This document shows, piece after piece, positions 52,877 through 64,000 of a DNA stretch of 64,000 nucleotides. The stretch's first letter is position 1; every line of letters begins with the position of its first letter. The notes under the pieces were generated by a model. That model worked only from the letters and a program-made list of their open reading frames with translations. It did no database searches and was not told the DNA's origin. The stretch comes from Mesotaenium endlicherianum (taxonomy: Eukaryota; Streptophyta; Zygnematophyceae; Zygnematales; Mesotaeniaceae), in NCBI GenBank assembly GCA_009602735.1, contig WELA01004268.1:1108213-1172212 (forward strand). The letters are read 5' to 3'. The position numbers were made by a program, and so were the translations under genes.

Positions 52877-54871
52877 GGTGAGGATTGGAGACCCTTGACC
52901 TTGATTAGTCCTTGTACGGCTACGATCTCTATTTGTTTGCATCCGTGGTTCAAGCTATATTGGAACTCGAGGTGCACATCATGTTCTTTAGTCTTTGGTG
53001 GCAGCAGGTCTTTTCTGTGAAAACTAAATTCTTTCTGTTGGTGATTATGGCAGACCTTCCTTCTTTGACCTACCTCCCAAGGTCCAGGGGCAACGCAAGG
53101 GCGGGTTCTTGAAGAGCTAGCAGAAGAGTGGCTCCCTCCTTAAGTGTGCTCCCTGTATTTTCCCTTATTTTTAAATTGTTTCATTCTTTGGCAGGTCTAG
53201 TGGCCTAGAACAGTAGGGTAGATGGCTAGCAGACATAAGATACCAACCTCCTTTGTGATTCTAAATTAGTACAATCAGGAAGGGCTGCATTAAGCACGTA
53301 CGATATGCTGCTCAAGCAGTTGGTTTTATTTACTACTGTAGAATATTTTACTATGGTTCTTCATTTTAGTGCTATTTTGTGACACGGGCTAATGTGAGTA
53401 TGTTTACGTCACCTGTACAGTGTCAGACATGGATATTGTGTCACTAGCAGGATCTTACATGAAAAGTGTAGCTTACATTCTGCCCTCAAGTCTATATAGC
53501 TGTTCTCACCAGCTGCAAATCCTTGACGTGTTTAATGAGCAATACAGTTACTGGCAATAGCTGTAATCACAATCAGCTGTCACAGCTACTGCTAAGTGGT
53601 ATTTCCATCACAGACGACTGTTGAGAAAGCAACCATACTATATAAGTGAATGAAACGGAGAGTTGTGCTAGTGCACTGAAGATGTCCTCAGTTGCTAAAC
53701 TCGGACATTTCATGACACCAAAACTACAAAATTGTTGTGATGTTTGCTGCTGATGGTTGTCACTCCCGTTCCAGTTGGATGAAGACTGATGGAAAGTGGT
53801 CAACCAGATTTGACTCCCTAAGAATATGACTGCTGCTTTGCATTAACCTACCGACGTGAGCATACCAGACGTGAGTCATTTCGTGCTCAGCTCGACAGCT
53901 GAGGCTGCATAGTATATGTCCCACAGTTTTGAAGCACTTCAAAGTGAGGTAATATCACTCCTATGTATATATGAGACAGCCTAATGAGCGCACTCCAATG
54001 TTGTCCAGTTACCTGCTTCTGCTGTCACAAGAATGCATGTCAACCACCTTCCTTCTCATGGAACTTAAGGGAGTGCTTACATATGTGATGGCATTTCTTG
54101 ACCAACGTAGTAGTCCATTGTAATTTGCTGTCATATTTTAGAAGTTTCCCCTGAGGAATGCTGGCGACTTCTCTTTACAGTGATGACTAATGACTTCAGA
54201 ATTGTACTTAGTACGTTTATGTAGTGAGCTAAGAGGTACCACTGTACAGTACTAAACGATATGTACCAGCAAATGCAAAGGTGTTGGGAATAATTTCTGT
54301 TTGTCTTGTTATAAAACTAAGTTGCTAACACGCAATTGTGCAGTCGTTGTGTCCTTCCTGGGTCACTGTGATGATTGCTAAGCTTTATACCCGACATGTA
54401 GTTATTAACGACGACTTTTTCAGACGTGGTTAACTCGTGGGAACTCTCGAGTTGGAGTCTGGACCAGTCTGGACTGGTCTGGACTCTCAAGTGGCCCATG
54501 GAGCGAGTGGGTGTTAGAACTCTCGCGTGGTATTGAGCCGTATGTAAATTGTCACTGTCGAAGTCAGGTCGGAGCAGGTCGGAGTGGGTCGGAGTTGTAT
54601 CGGAGCGTCAAGTCCATTTAGCTCACATTATTTCTTGTGCTGACTGGCGTACCATGGTGAATCTGTTACAGTCGGTGTACACGGATGGTCTCTCGTCAGG
54701 ACTCAGTTCTACACGAAACACTGTGAAATACTGCTTCTACATCCCACGACTTGTTGACAAGGATTTGCTGGACTCTACTTCATCGCGTTATAACAGCTGA
54801 GGCCCCGATGCTGCTGCAGAAGGTGGTAGGATCTGGCCGGAGAAGGAATGACTGTCTTATGAAGTAAGGAA
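52877..54871. other. intergenic region between the two host genes
   Basis: I see no gene or RNA gene. Near its right end are short repeats: GTCTGGAC-type palindromic units (54455-54485) and three to four units of GGTCGGAG (54567-54605), just upstream of the P4-ATPase gene. Confidence 0.5.
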
Positions 54872-57800
54872 ATGAGCATAGAGATGGAAGTAAGAACACG
54901 TAGCTCCGAGGGTAATTTGCGCCATATTTCCATCAACAATGACAATCATGCGAGCAAATTTTGTTCCAATAAAATATCGAACACCAAGTACAACGTGCTT
55001 AACTTTCTCCCCAAAAATCTCATGGAGCAGTTCGGGTGAGTTTTTTTCTTTTTTACATCAGTGTGTGTTGCCTGGTAACTTCTTCGCTTTCGGTGTAGCT
55101 GGTCTGTATAGTTTCTCATGTTTATAGGAAGTATGGAATTCCAGCAGTGTAGCAAGTCCCTGCAATGGTGATCGTGAGATACATAAAGAAGAAAGGCTTA
55201 TTTTCTTTGCTCATATAAGCCTGTGGTGGTAACGACTATTATTGAACCTGAAGTATGTCTTCAACAAGCAGAGTACCTCTTACCCCATCTCGCTACGATT
55301 ATCTCTTGACTCTGGGGCGTGTTTTCTCGCAGGCGCTTTATGAACAAATACTTCCTTCTTGTTGCCTGTCTCCAGCTCTGGCCAGCAATTACACCCGTCA
55401 ACCCGGCCAGCACATGGGGTCCTCTTACTGTGATACTTATCGTGTCAGCAACAAAAGAGGCGTGGGATGATTATCATCGACACAAGCAAGATAAAGTTGC
55501 AAATGAGAAGATAGTTTGGGTCGTCAAGAATGGGTCATTGACAAGGGTAGGACAAGTCCTATGCCACATTGTTTGTTCCAATATGCAGCAGCTCAGTCAT
55601 GTGTGTGATACCTCCTGCTGCTGGAGACTCTGCTACTATTGTGGACTCCACAATATATTAGAACATTGCTGGAACCAAGCTTCGCAGATTCCTGATTGGC
55701 GACTAACGTTGAGATCCTCGTCCACATGGAGCCATGTTTCAGGATCAAGCTCAGAACATAAGAGTTGGTGATCTAGTGTGGCTGTATGAAAACGACGAGG
55801 TGCCCTGCGACTTGGTTATCCTTGGGGCCAGCGAGTCCCAAGGCTGCTGCTATGTGGAGGTGAGAAGTTGGTCCCTCACCTGGCCTTAGCTGTCGTTGCA
55901 ATGCTTGTGATGGACACATCAGATACATGCATTTTCGGATCCCACTCTGAGTGCGCTTCCAGAATGACTTCAATAGGCAGCAGAGGTTGCGAGGCAACGC
56001 TGGCTGCCAACTCTCTCCCGAGTACTTTTGAGGTGACCACGGGAAGTTCACGTACTGGGCTGTTTGCGCAGACAGCATCACTTGACGGCGAGACTGATCT
56101 GAAGACTCGGCTGGTGCCCCCCCCTTGCGTGGGCCTCGGCGCGGAGCTCCTGGTCCATCTCAAGGTACTGTGGCCATCCGTGTGGCCTGGTCGTGACCAG
56201 CCTTTGTGAGCTGCAGAACTTTGCACACCTCTTTGCAGCTGACTCGGCAGTTCAACGATGATCCGAAAGTGCCAGCTGTGGGTGGGGGAATGTGCAGGGT
56301 GCTGTCGAGTGTGCCCCTCCGGACCGGAACAGTAACAGATTCGACGGAAACCTGCAGCTGTCTTCGGCCGTGGACGACTCGCAGCAGTGCCCGCTGACCA
56401 TCAACGAGACCCTTCTTCAGTCGTGCAGACTGCGCAACACCGAGTGGGTGTGCGGAGTGGCTGTCTATACGGGTGAGTAGTCGGCAGTAGTCTCATCTAG
56501 AGCAAACCTGAGCCTTTGTGAAGGACACCTGGCTTGTTTCCTTCTCCAGGTCTGTACCTTCCACGTGTACCGGCCTCATCCTTCTCCTGTCAAGTCTGTC
56601 TTTGCACTACAGAAAGCACAATATACAGCCCATCTTATCTGAGATACTTGAGAGGACACAGGTTCTTGCAGGGGCGATAAATGGCCGGGTGTGAGAAACG
56701 GCCATGGGGTGCATGACGCAGCGTGCTTCTTTGCTGTACCTCGTTCACCAGCTTCTCTGCGTGTGCACGTATGAGAACGTGTGTGCATCACACTAGGTAA
56801 ATCACAGCACGCAGGTGTTAACGGTGCAGCCGCCGGGCCTCAAGGAAAAGGGGGGAGTTGGAAGCTTACTTTCACTTAATATGTATCCTGACAAGCGTGG
56901 AAACTAACAGGACAAGTCATGCTCCGTGGCGGCCATTGGATGCGCGCGCAGGCAACGAGACAAAGATGGGCATGAGCAAGGGGCTAGCCCCTGTCAAGCT
57001 GGCAGCTGCTGACGCGACCATCGACAGGCTCACAGCAGCCATCTTTGTGTTCCAGCTCGTCATTGTGGCCATTCTGGGCGGCGCAGGTAACAACTGGGAG
57101 GCAGCAGAAGCCCCGCGGGTGAGGGTGCTCTCCTTCCTGCCTCAGCTGCATCTACCACCTTTGCATCGCTTTACTCTCGCTCCCAATTAGCTGCTAACGC
57201 TTGTCTAACCCATAACCTGCACTGCCACTCTGACTTTCGCTCCTGCAAATGGGTCATGCAGTCAGTCGATAGCAACACGCTTTGCATTGTTTCTTCTGTT
57301 CTAGCTGAAGCTGCTTGGTGTTGGTGTTCTGCTATCTATGCTTGGGGGGGAGGAGTGTGACCTGGCACTTGTGCCTGCAGCTGCTTTTATGTAGCTCCTC
57401 ACAGCCGCTTTGCCTCCGTGGTGTGTGTGTTTCTGGCGGTGCTGCAGCTGTGGTACTTGGCGTATGCAAAGCACGGCCCTTGGTACGAGCTTCTGATCAT
57501 TCCTCTCCGCTTCGAGCTGCTCTGCTCCATCATGATCCCCATCTCCCTCAAAGTGAGCTCCAAATCTCTCCACATACCATTCTCAGTAGGAGAAAGACTG
57601 GTCAATAGTGAACTCGCAGGTGAATTACCTCCATGAAGTTTTGCTTCTTGATGATAGCAGTGCCTCTCTCCTTGGTGGCCGCTGTCAGTACTGTCCGCTA
57701 GCTGAAGCATTCAAGCGTTTTCAACATGATTGCAATGGAGCAGATGCTTTCTGACAGGTGTCAACATGTCACTGCGAGGTGGCCTCTGTCTCCAGTGAGT

Positions 57801-60800
57801 GGATTGTTTCAGAGTCGTGCATCCACTGATATGAGAAGAGGGGAAGGGGACAAATCAGCACACGCTGGGATTTAAGTACGACGTCACAATGTGGTTGCCC
57901 TCGGTGGTGGCAGGTGACCATGGATCTTGCAAAGGGCTACTACTCCAAGCTCATCGAGTGGGACCTCCAGATGTACGATGACAAGTCTGGCACCCCTGCC
58001 CTAGCCTCCAAGTGAGGGCTCCACTCCCCGCAGCTACATACATACATACATACATACAGCTGCGCGCTAAGGGATCTCTCACCTAATCAGCCGCACGCTT
58101 GCTAGCAGCAGCAGCAGCAGCTGGGACAGATTGTTGTACGCGTTGGCGGTGCCGGTGCTGCGCTTGCTGAGGGGGGGCTCCTTATGTAGCTGCTGAGACG
58201 CTAGGGGGCATGGCACTGAAGCTGGCATGTCAATGTTGCGAGGGGCGTGCAGCACAGGGATAGCCGAGGACCTCGGCCAGATTGAGTACATCCTGACGGA
58301 CAAGACGGGGACGCTGACAGAGAACGAGATGGTGTTCAAGCGCTGCTGCATCAAGGGCGTGTCTTACGGGAATGAGACGGGCGACGCCCTCGCAGGTGAG
58401 ACACATGGCCTCGTCGCCAAAGGCCTAGCCTTTTTATTCATGGCTCCTAAGCAAGCCACAATGCCTGATTGTGACCTCATTTGGCAAGCGCCTTGTTTTC
58501 ATTGGCTTGCAGATATGGCTCTGGGGGCAGCTATAGATGGGGAGCACAAGGCTGCCCTGGACTTCCTCCTCGTCATGGCCATTTGCAACACAGTCGTCCC
58601 CATAGAGAGGTCAGTTGCGCCCAGCGCATGAGCACTCATTGTCCTATCTTCAGCATTGCAAGAAAGAATCGGGCGTTCTTCAGCAGCAGAGCATGCAGGT
58701 GGTGCTGGGGAGACTAAAAAGGGGCCGTGTGCCAGCTGGATCATGCCTCACCCAAGCATAGGTGGCCCAACCCTACCAAGCAATGAGAATTACATGAGAC
58801 AGCACGACCGCTGTACCCTTGCCCACGGACACGCGTAGACTAGTAGGGCCTCCTGACTGCGGCTGATTCCATGGCTGCCTCCACGGCGTGGTCCAGCTCG
58901 GACGGGAGTGTGCAGTACAAGGCGCAGTCGCAGGACGAGGAGGCGCTTGTGCGCGCTGCTGCGGCGCTCGGCTTCGCCCTCTGCTCCAAGCATGGCTCCA
59001 TCACAGGTGGGAGCCTCCCATCTCCTCCTCTCGTGGGGGTCTCCTCCCCCTCAGCGCAGCTGGCGTGCTCAATTGGTGCCTCCACAGAGCCAGCATCAGA
59101 AGCATTGAAAACCCCTGGCATGGCCTCTCCCCTCAGAACCTCGTCTGCAGGTGGCGGGCGGCAGGGAGAAAGAATGGGGAGGCGGTGCAAGGGAGTACAC
59201 AGGGAGGAGGAGGAGTGGGGGAAGGAGAGGAGAGGGAAGGGGGGAGCGAGGAGGGAGGAGGGAGGAGGGAGGAGGGAGCTGCTTGGAGTATTGGTCGAAG
59301 TAGCTCGGCAAGATCAGGCGAGGGCGCTGGCAGCACGGGTGGGGATGGAGCTTGCTGCGCCTGACAACGAGTGGGATGCACACTCATTGCTGCAGGCGTG
59401 AAGGTAAAGAGAAGGCTTGTGCAGTATGAGGTCCTGGACGTGCTGGAGTTCACGTCCGACCGCAAGCGCATGTCTGTCGTGGTGCGCGACCTGGCCTCGG
59501 GCCGCCTGCAGCTCCTCACCAAGGGAGCAGACGAAGCCGTCATGCCCCGCGTCCTCCCAGGTACGTCTTCTCCAGCCATGCCTCTTCTTACCGATCGGAT
59601 GTGCTGCAGTCATCGGCAGGAGGAACGTGCACGGTCCTTTGGCCCATCTTACCAGCACTAAGAGAGGCTCACTTCTAGCTGCAGACATGTCCAGGCTGTG
59701 CGAGAATGTGCGTGGCCATGGCCAGGGGGCAAAGCATGAGCCCCTCGAGGTGTGATGGGGAGCCCAGCTGCATGCATGCAGCCAGAGGAAGCGCCGTGCA
59801 TGCGACTCTGGGGTAGCTGGTTGCTGCGGCTGGCACTGGTGGGGCTGATGATGTCCTCGTTCGACATTTCGCGCTTGCGCAGGGCAAGACACGGCGAGCG
59901 TAGCGCATGCCATCGAGCAGTATGCTCTGCAGGGCCTGCGCACGCTGGGCCTGGCCAGAAGAGACCTGCACGAGGACGAGTTTGCTGCCTGGTCTGCCAA
60001 GTACAAGGAAGCCTGCTCTGCAGTTTTGGGCCGCGAGGTGCTTACTCACCTCTGACTCGGCTCTGCAATGCCCTCATAGAGAACCAGAAACGAACCTCCT
60101 GCTTCCCCTGCCCCCCCTGCTCTGAATGCTAGTTGCTGAGCTGTCAGCACCTGGGCTTGGCTTGGGCCGGTGCGGGCGGCTAGGAGGGCCAGCAGGGGGA
60201 GTGGGTGGGTTGGTGGGTGATTGCAACAATTTGGCCTGGGCGTGTGTAGCTCGGTCACTCTGACAGAGCTCGAGCGCTGACCATCAGACCCTGCAGCTAA
60301 TGCTGACCCGTGTGGGGGTTGGCCTTGTGCCCGCGCGGCAGGGGAGGGTGGCGGAGGCGTGCGACATGCTGGAGAGGGACCTGGAGCTGCTGGGGGCCTC
60401 TGCCATCGAGGACAGGCTCCAGGTTGGCACCCTCCCTTGCCTTCTCCACCTCCTCTGGCTGGCAGGCCACTGCTCAACCCCCGTGCGCTGCTGGCCTCAC
60501 ACGCTCGCCCTGACATGCTGGTCTGACTCGCGCCTCATTGCTGAAGATGATGGCGTCTGCCTGGGCTCTGCTCTTGCGGGAACCGTCGCCTCACCGTGGG
60601 GTAAAGGGGGTGCCAGTTGAAGGGGCGAAGGACCGTTGTGGAATATTGGAAGGCACTCGAATGTGACTGCGGGGATGCCGATCTTGATGCTTACGCTGAT
60701 GATGCTGTACGCGGCTCTGTGCTGAGCTCAGGATCAAGTGCCGGAGACCATTGCGTTCCTGAGACAGGCAGGCATACATTTCTGGATGCTGACGGGTGAC

Positions 60801-63800
60801 AAGCGCACGACCGCTGTCCAGATCGCACTTGCCTGCAACCTGATCCGCCCAGGTAGGCCAGTGCTTCTGACAACACGCACCGCTCCTTGCTCCCAGCAGC
60901 TCCCAGCAGCAGCTGGCCCCAGAAGCTGTGTACGAGTTGCGCGTTTACACCATTACAATTGAGTACTTAGAGTCTGAGGAAGCTGGTGGACAACAGGCGA
61001 GCATGCATGACCTCGTCAATGTGGCATTGGAAGTGCCTCAGTTTGCGGGTTGCTGTCAGCTGCCCAGCCCTGTGGGTGTCTTCTCCAGCAGCTGTTATCC
61101 TGGAAAGCCCCCCACGGGCCCAAAGTGACGGTGACAGAGCATGTCCCGGGTGGTGAACTGGGTTGGGCTGGCTGCGTGGCTCCGTGGGTGGGCGGGTGCA
61201 GAGCCGGAGGGCGTGCTGCTGGAGGTGGTGGGCACAGATTCCCGGGAGGTGGGCGCAAGCCTGGAGGCCGTGCTCAGCGGCCTCCGCTCCGCTGCTGACT
61301 CTCCCGCCACGGCACGTGTGCTCCTCCTCCTCTTCCTCCTCCCCTGCTGCTGCTGCTGCTGTTGCTCCTGCTGCCTCTTGCTTGCACGAGCGCGTTACTA
61401 ACACTGGTCTTGATGATTAAATATCTTAATGTGCGCGAGGGAGGGACTACAAGCTGCCTCCTTGCGTAGGCAGGAGAATATTGCAGGCAACAACTGTGGA
61501 GCATGCGTGCCTGCATGCGTACATGCATGAAGCAGACACACACGCCTTTGCTCTTCTCTGCCTCTCAAGATAGCGAGGCTGTGGGTTCAGGAGTGGACCA
61601 CCGCATAAAGATTACTCTGCATATAGACGGCACCTGAAAGCTGCTGCTGCTGCAGTCGGGTGCCCCTCCTGCACCCTCTGCAGGAGGCGTCGGCAGTTCA
61701 GTGTGGCGGTTCAGTGCAATTGACGCGTGCCACGCGTGCATGGCAGCATGCAGGACGCGGCAGTGGTGTTTGACGGCTACACGCTAGCGGCGGCACTGCG
61801 CGACCACCGGGACACCTTCAGCGCCCTGGCGCTGCTGGCCAAGACGGCCATCTGCTGCCGCGCTACCCCCTCTCAAAAGGCCGAGGTAGGTCTAGCTGTA
61901 TGCTTGCAGGTGCCTCTCCGTCAACGCTCTCTTGCGCGCCACTTGGGCATGAAAATGCTTGTGTGCATGGCATCATTTTTCTTGTCTTGCTGTGAATGTA
62001 CTTTTCTTGGTGTGAACATCTGAGCACGGCCAAGCATGCCAGTGAATTTGTGTGAAGAGCGCATAAAGAGACGTGGTTTCAGGATAGTGCCGTCTTCGAC
62101 TGCACGTGCTTGCCCACTCCGTGAGAGGCCAGGTCTCACCTCTCTGGGAAGTTTGTAGAGCTGAGGCCCTGCCTGTCGCCACCGGCAGCGCAACTGACGC
62201 AAAAGGACACCCCTCTTGTCCCTTCAGCATGTAGGTGCTGCACAACCCTTCTCTGGATGGGATGGGATGGTACAACGACGGGACAGTAAGCAGGCAGATT
62301 ACATGTCGGCGGGGGGTGGCTTGTGAATGTGCGCGCGGGGGGNNNNNNNNNNNNNNNNNNNNNNNNNNNNNNNNNNNNNNNNNNNNNNNNNNNNNNNNNN
62401 GGGGGAGGAAGGGCAGCTCGTGGCGCTGGTGGCGGGGGGCGAGTACCGCACGCTGGCCATCGGTGACGGCGGCAACGACGTGCGCATGATCCAGATGGCG
62501 CACGTGGGCGTGGGCATAAGCGGTCGCGAGGGCCTGCAGGCAGCGCGTGCTGCTGACTTCAGCTTTGCCAGTGCGTTGCCGTAGCAGTGCCCCCCTGCCT
62601 CCCATTTGCCTCGCTGTGCCTCGCTTGCAGCCCCAGTACAGCTGGGACACCCTTCCCAGTCAATTATGCACTTATGAGGCGCTGTTGCTGCTGCCTTCTC
62701 AACCTCCGCTGTTTCAGGGCCTGAGACTAATTGAGCTGTTAGCCCTTTCTCTCCTCAGATGCTAGCTGTCCAGTTGGCTGTCAGACAGGCAGACGTGCAG
62801 GCGTTTCCTCAGCAGCCTATGATGGGTAAAATAATGATGTATCAAATCGAGAGCTAAGACTCCATTCAATACGGCTCTAAGGTCCCGTTCACATTGCCAT
62901 GCCGTGCCATGTGCGGCATGCTGTTCCTGCTCCTGCCCCTGCTGCTGCTGACAAGAGGGGGCCGGGGGCGGGGCGGGGCGGGGGTGCGTGGGGTGGAGCA
63001 GAGTTCCGCTTTTTGAAGAGGCTCATCATGGTGCACGGGCGCTACTCGTACGTGCGCACGTCCTTCATCGCGCAGTACTCCCTGTACAAGTCGCTGCTGC
63101 TGGCCTTCACCCAGATCTTGTGAGCCCCTCCCCCTCCTCCTCCTCCTCCTCCTTGCCTCCCTCCCAATCGGGCTTGCTCCCTCATCCTACCCTGCCTTAC
63201 CCCAACCTTCCAGAACTTTAGGTGCCAATCTATATTGCGCACATATATAGCCCTCAGCGCTGTCCGTGCAAAAGAGAAGCAGGCTGAATTGGAAGCTTGC
63301 GTGCGTGCGTGCGCGCGCGCGCGCGCATGTCTTTGTCTCTCTGCCTTTGTGAGCGTGTGCAGCTATAGCCTGTGGTCGGGCATCTCGGGCACCAGCCTGT
63401 CCAATACGTTCAGCCTGATGGCGTACAACGTGGCGTACACCAGCCTGCCCGCATTCTTCTACGTGCTGGACAAGGACGTGGGCGAGGCCACCTCCATGGC
63501 CTACCCGCACATCCTCCGCCCCTGCCAGACTGGCGAGTATGCTCCTTCCTCTTCCTATTTCTCTTCCTCTTGCTTTTCTGAGCCGAGCGCCTCTTCACTG
63601 CGCAGCCCAGCCATGAACACGCAGCACATGTTCTCTGTTGGGGGGGGGCACTTCGGGGCTGAGCGTATTGCTTGTGCAATCATGCCCCTATACCTGCGCC
63701 CATGCCCCCTCTCCAATGTGGCTGGAAGATACACTGCACGGACCTGCGCAGGTCGCAGCGGGAGGACCCCCGAGGCAGCGTGTGGGTTCCGGCTGCTAGT

Positions 63801-64000
63801 GGGATTATGGCAGGCGCCTGTGGCACCCTAGTCGTGCTATTGGATTCTCAGTTGCTTGCTTGAAAGGTGGTGTTGTGCAGGCTTCTCAACCCCGGCACTT
63901 GCGCCGGCTGGTTTGGCCGCTCCCTGTTCCATGTAAGAAGGCCACCCAGTTCTGCCCTTTTGAAGCTTCTTCATGTAGTCCGACTTGAGCAACCTGCGCA
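54872..64000 (+). CDS. P4-type ATPase (phospholipid flippase), 3' end outside the window
   Basis: Exons inferred: 54872-55035, 55333-55546, 55743-55859, 56072-56164, 56298-56472, 56952-57118, 57448-57552, 57914-58011, 58253-58395, 58513-58609, 58897-59006, 59396-59560, 59883-60037, 60342-60422, 60732-60852, 61202 to about 61315, 61754-61885, about 62401-62570 (preceded by an N gap), 63002-63119, 63363-63536, 63881-63932. Landmarks are [16 protein letters not shown] at the N-terminus, the actuator loop [24 protein letters not shown], the phosphorylation site [20 protein letters not shown] in the nucleotide domain, [13 protein letters not shown] and [20 protein letters not shown]. The DGET in place of the P-type TGE(S/T) is the P4 signature. 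It moves aminophospholipids to the cytosolic leaflet, usually with a CDC50 partner. ATG 54872 has an in-frame stop upstream. The C-terminal TM helices are incomplete. Confidence 0.9.
58035..58058. repeat. TACA microsatellite
   Basis: Six TACA units lie in an intron of the P4-ATPase gene. Confidence 0.95.
59200..59280. repeat. purine-rich GGA/GAGGG low-complexity tract
   Basis: Irregular AGG and GGAGGGA units in an intron of the P4-ATPase gene. They create long spurious open frames on both strands. Confidence 0.9.
62343..62400. other. assembly gap (58 N) in the P4-ATPase gene
   Basis: A run of N flanked by G-rich sequence. It lies directly before the exon with the GDGGNDV motif, so the 5' splice junction of that exon cannot be read. 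Confidence 0.95.
63299..63326. repeat. GTGC/GC simple repeat
   Basis: GTGC units followed by an alternating GC run, in an intron just before the exon at 63363. Confidence 0.9.

Noticed and set aside
56239-56277. Extra small exon in the P4-ATPase gene ([13 protein letters not shown])
   Set aside because: It would leave a 20-bp intron, and the flanking exons already join in phase in a way that matches other P4-ATPases.
59200-59400. Open frames over the purine-rich tract in the P4-ATPase intron
   Set aside because: Low-complexity GGA repeats give open frames on both strands. No homology or splice support was seen.
1-64000. CRISPR array or prokaryotic operon structure
   Set aside because: No regularly spaced repeats with unique spacers, and no ribosome-binding-site-led gene clusters. 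Everything points to a eukaryotic nuclear genome.

Overview
The window is nuclear DNA of a eukaryote. The two host genes on the right have many GT-AG introns and GC-rich exons, and the first 41.6 kb is almost entirely nested Ty3/Gypsy LTR retrotransposons, which are clearly lower in GC. The gene types (a signal peptide/right-handed beta-helix/multi-TM surface protein and a P4-ATPase) and the retroelement style suggest a unicellular alga, probably of the green lineage. That placement is an inference with low confidence. Three runs of N (13395, 33009-33787, 62343-62400) show that this is a draft assembly.

Layout. (1) 1-4741 (+) is the 3' half of chromovirus copy A: RNase H, integrase, chromodomain, an extra 3' ORF ('ORF3') and a 3' LTR. 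(2) 4821-15084 (-) is a different Gypsy element. Its polyprotein order is Gag with two CCHC knuckles, protease, a complete-looking C5 cytosine DNA methyltransferase, a linker, RT/RNase H, integrase and a C-terminal PHD finger. (3) 15085-18385 (-) is chromovirus copy B, holding its 5' LTR, gag, protease and the start of RT, cut off by element 2. (4) 18386-19620 (-) is a fragment of a second, GC-rich methyltransferase-RT retroelement, cut off by the LTR of copy B. (5) 20040-20960 (+) is a decayed RT. (6) 20961-38440 (-) is a three-level nest. Chromovirus copy E has its ORF3 split by a non-autonomous LTR element D (22475-37049, target duplication CAGGG). One LTR of D is split in turn by a near full-length chromovirus copy C (27711-36129, two 720-bp LTRs, target duplication GTGCA). 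(7) 39992-41602 is an internally deleted relative of the methyltransferase element. (8) 43113-52876 (+) is the beta-helix/TM gene. (9) 54872 to beyond 64000 (+) is the P4-ATPase gene.

The most notable items are: the retrotransposon carrying both a DNA methyltransferase and a PHD finger; traces of a second methyltransferase-RT family in the same window; an uncharacterised env-position ORF3 present in three chromovirus copies; a 7-bp-stem hairpin held exactly 18 nt from the 3' LTR in four elements; GAAGA-loop hairpins with compensatory changes in the methyltransferase element leader; and conserved CACGTG arrays at its other end. Most element copies carry stops and frameshifts. The methyltransferase segment and most of copy C are the cleanest.
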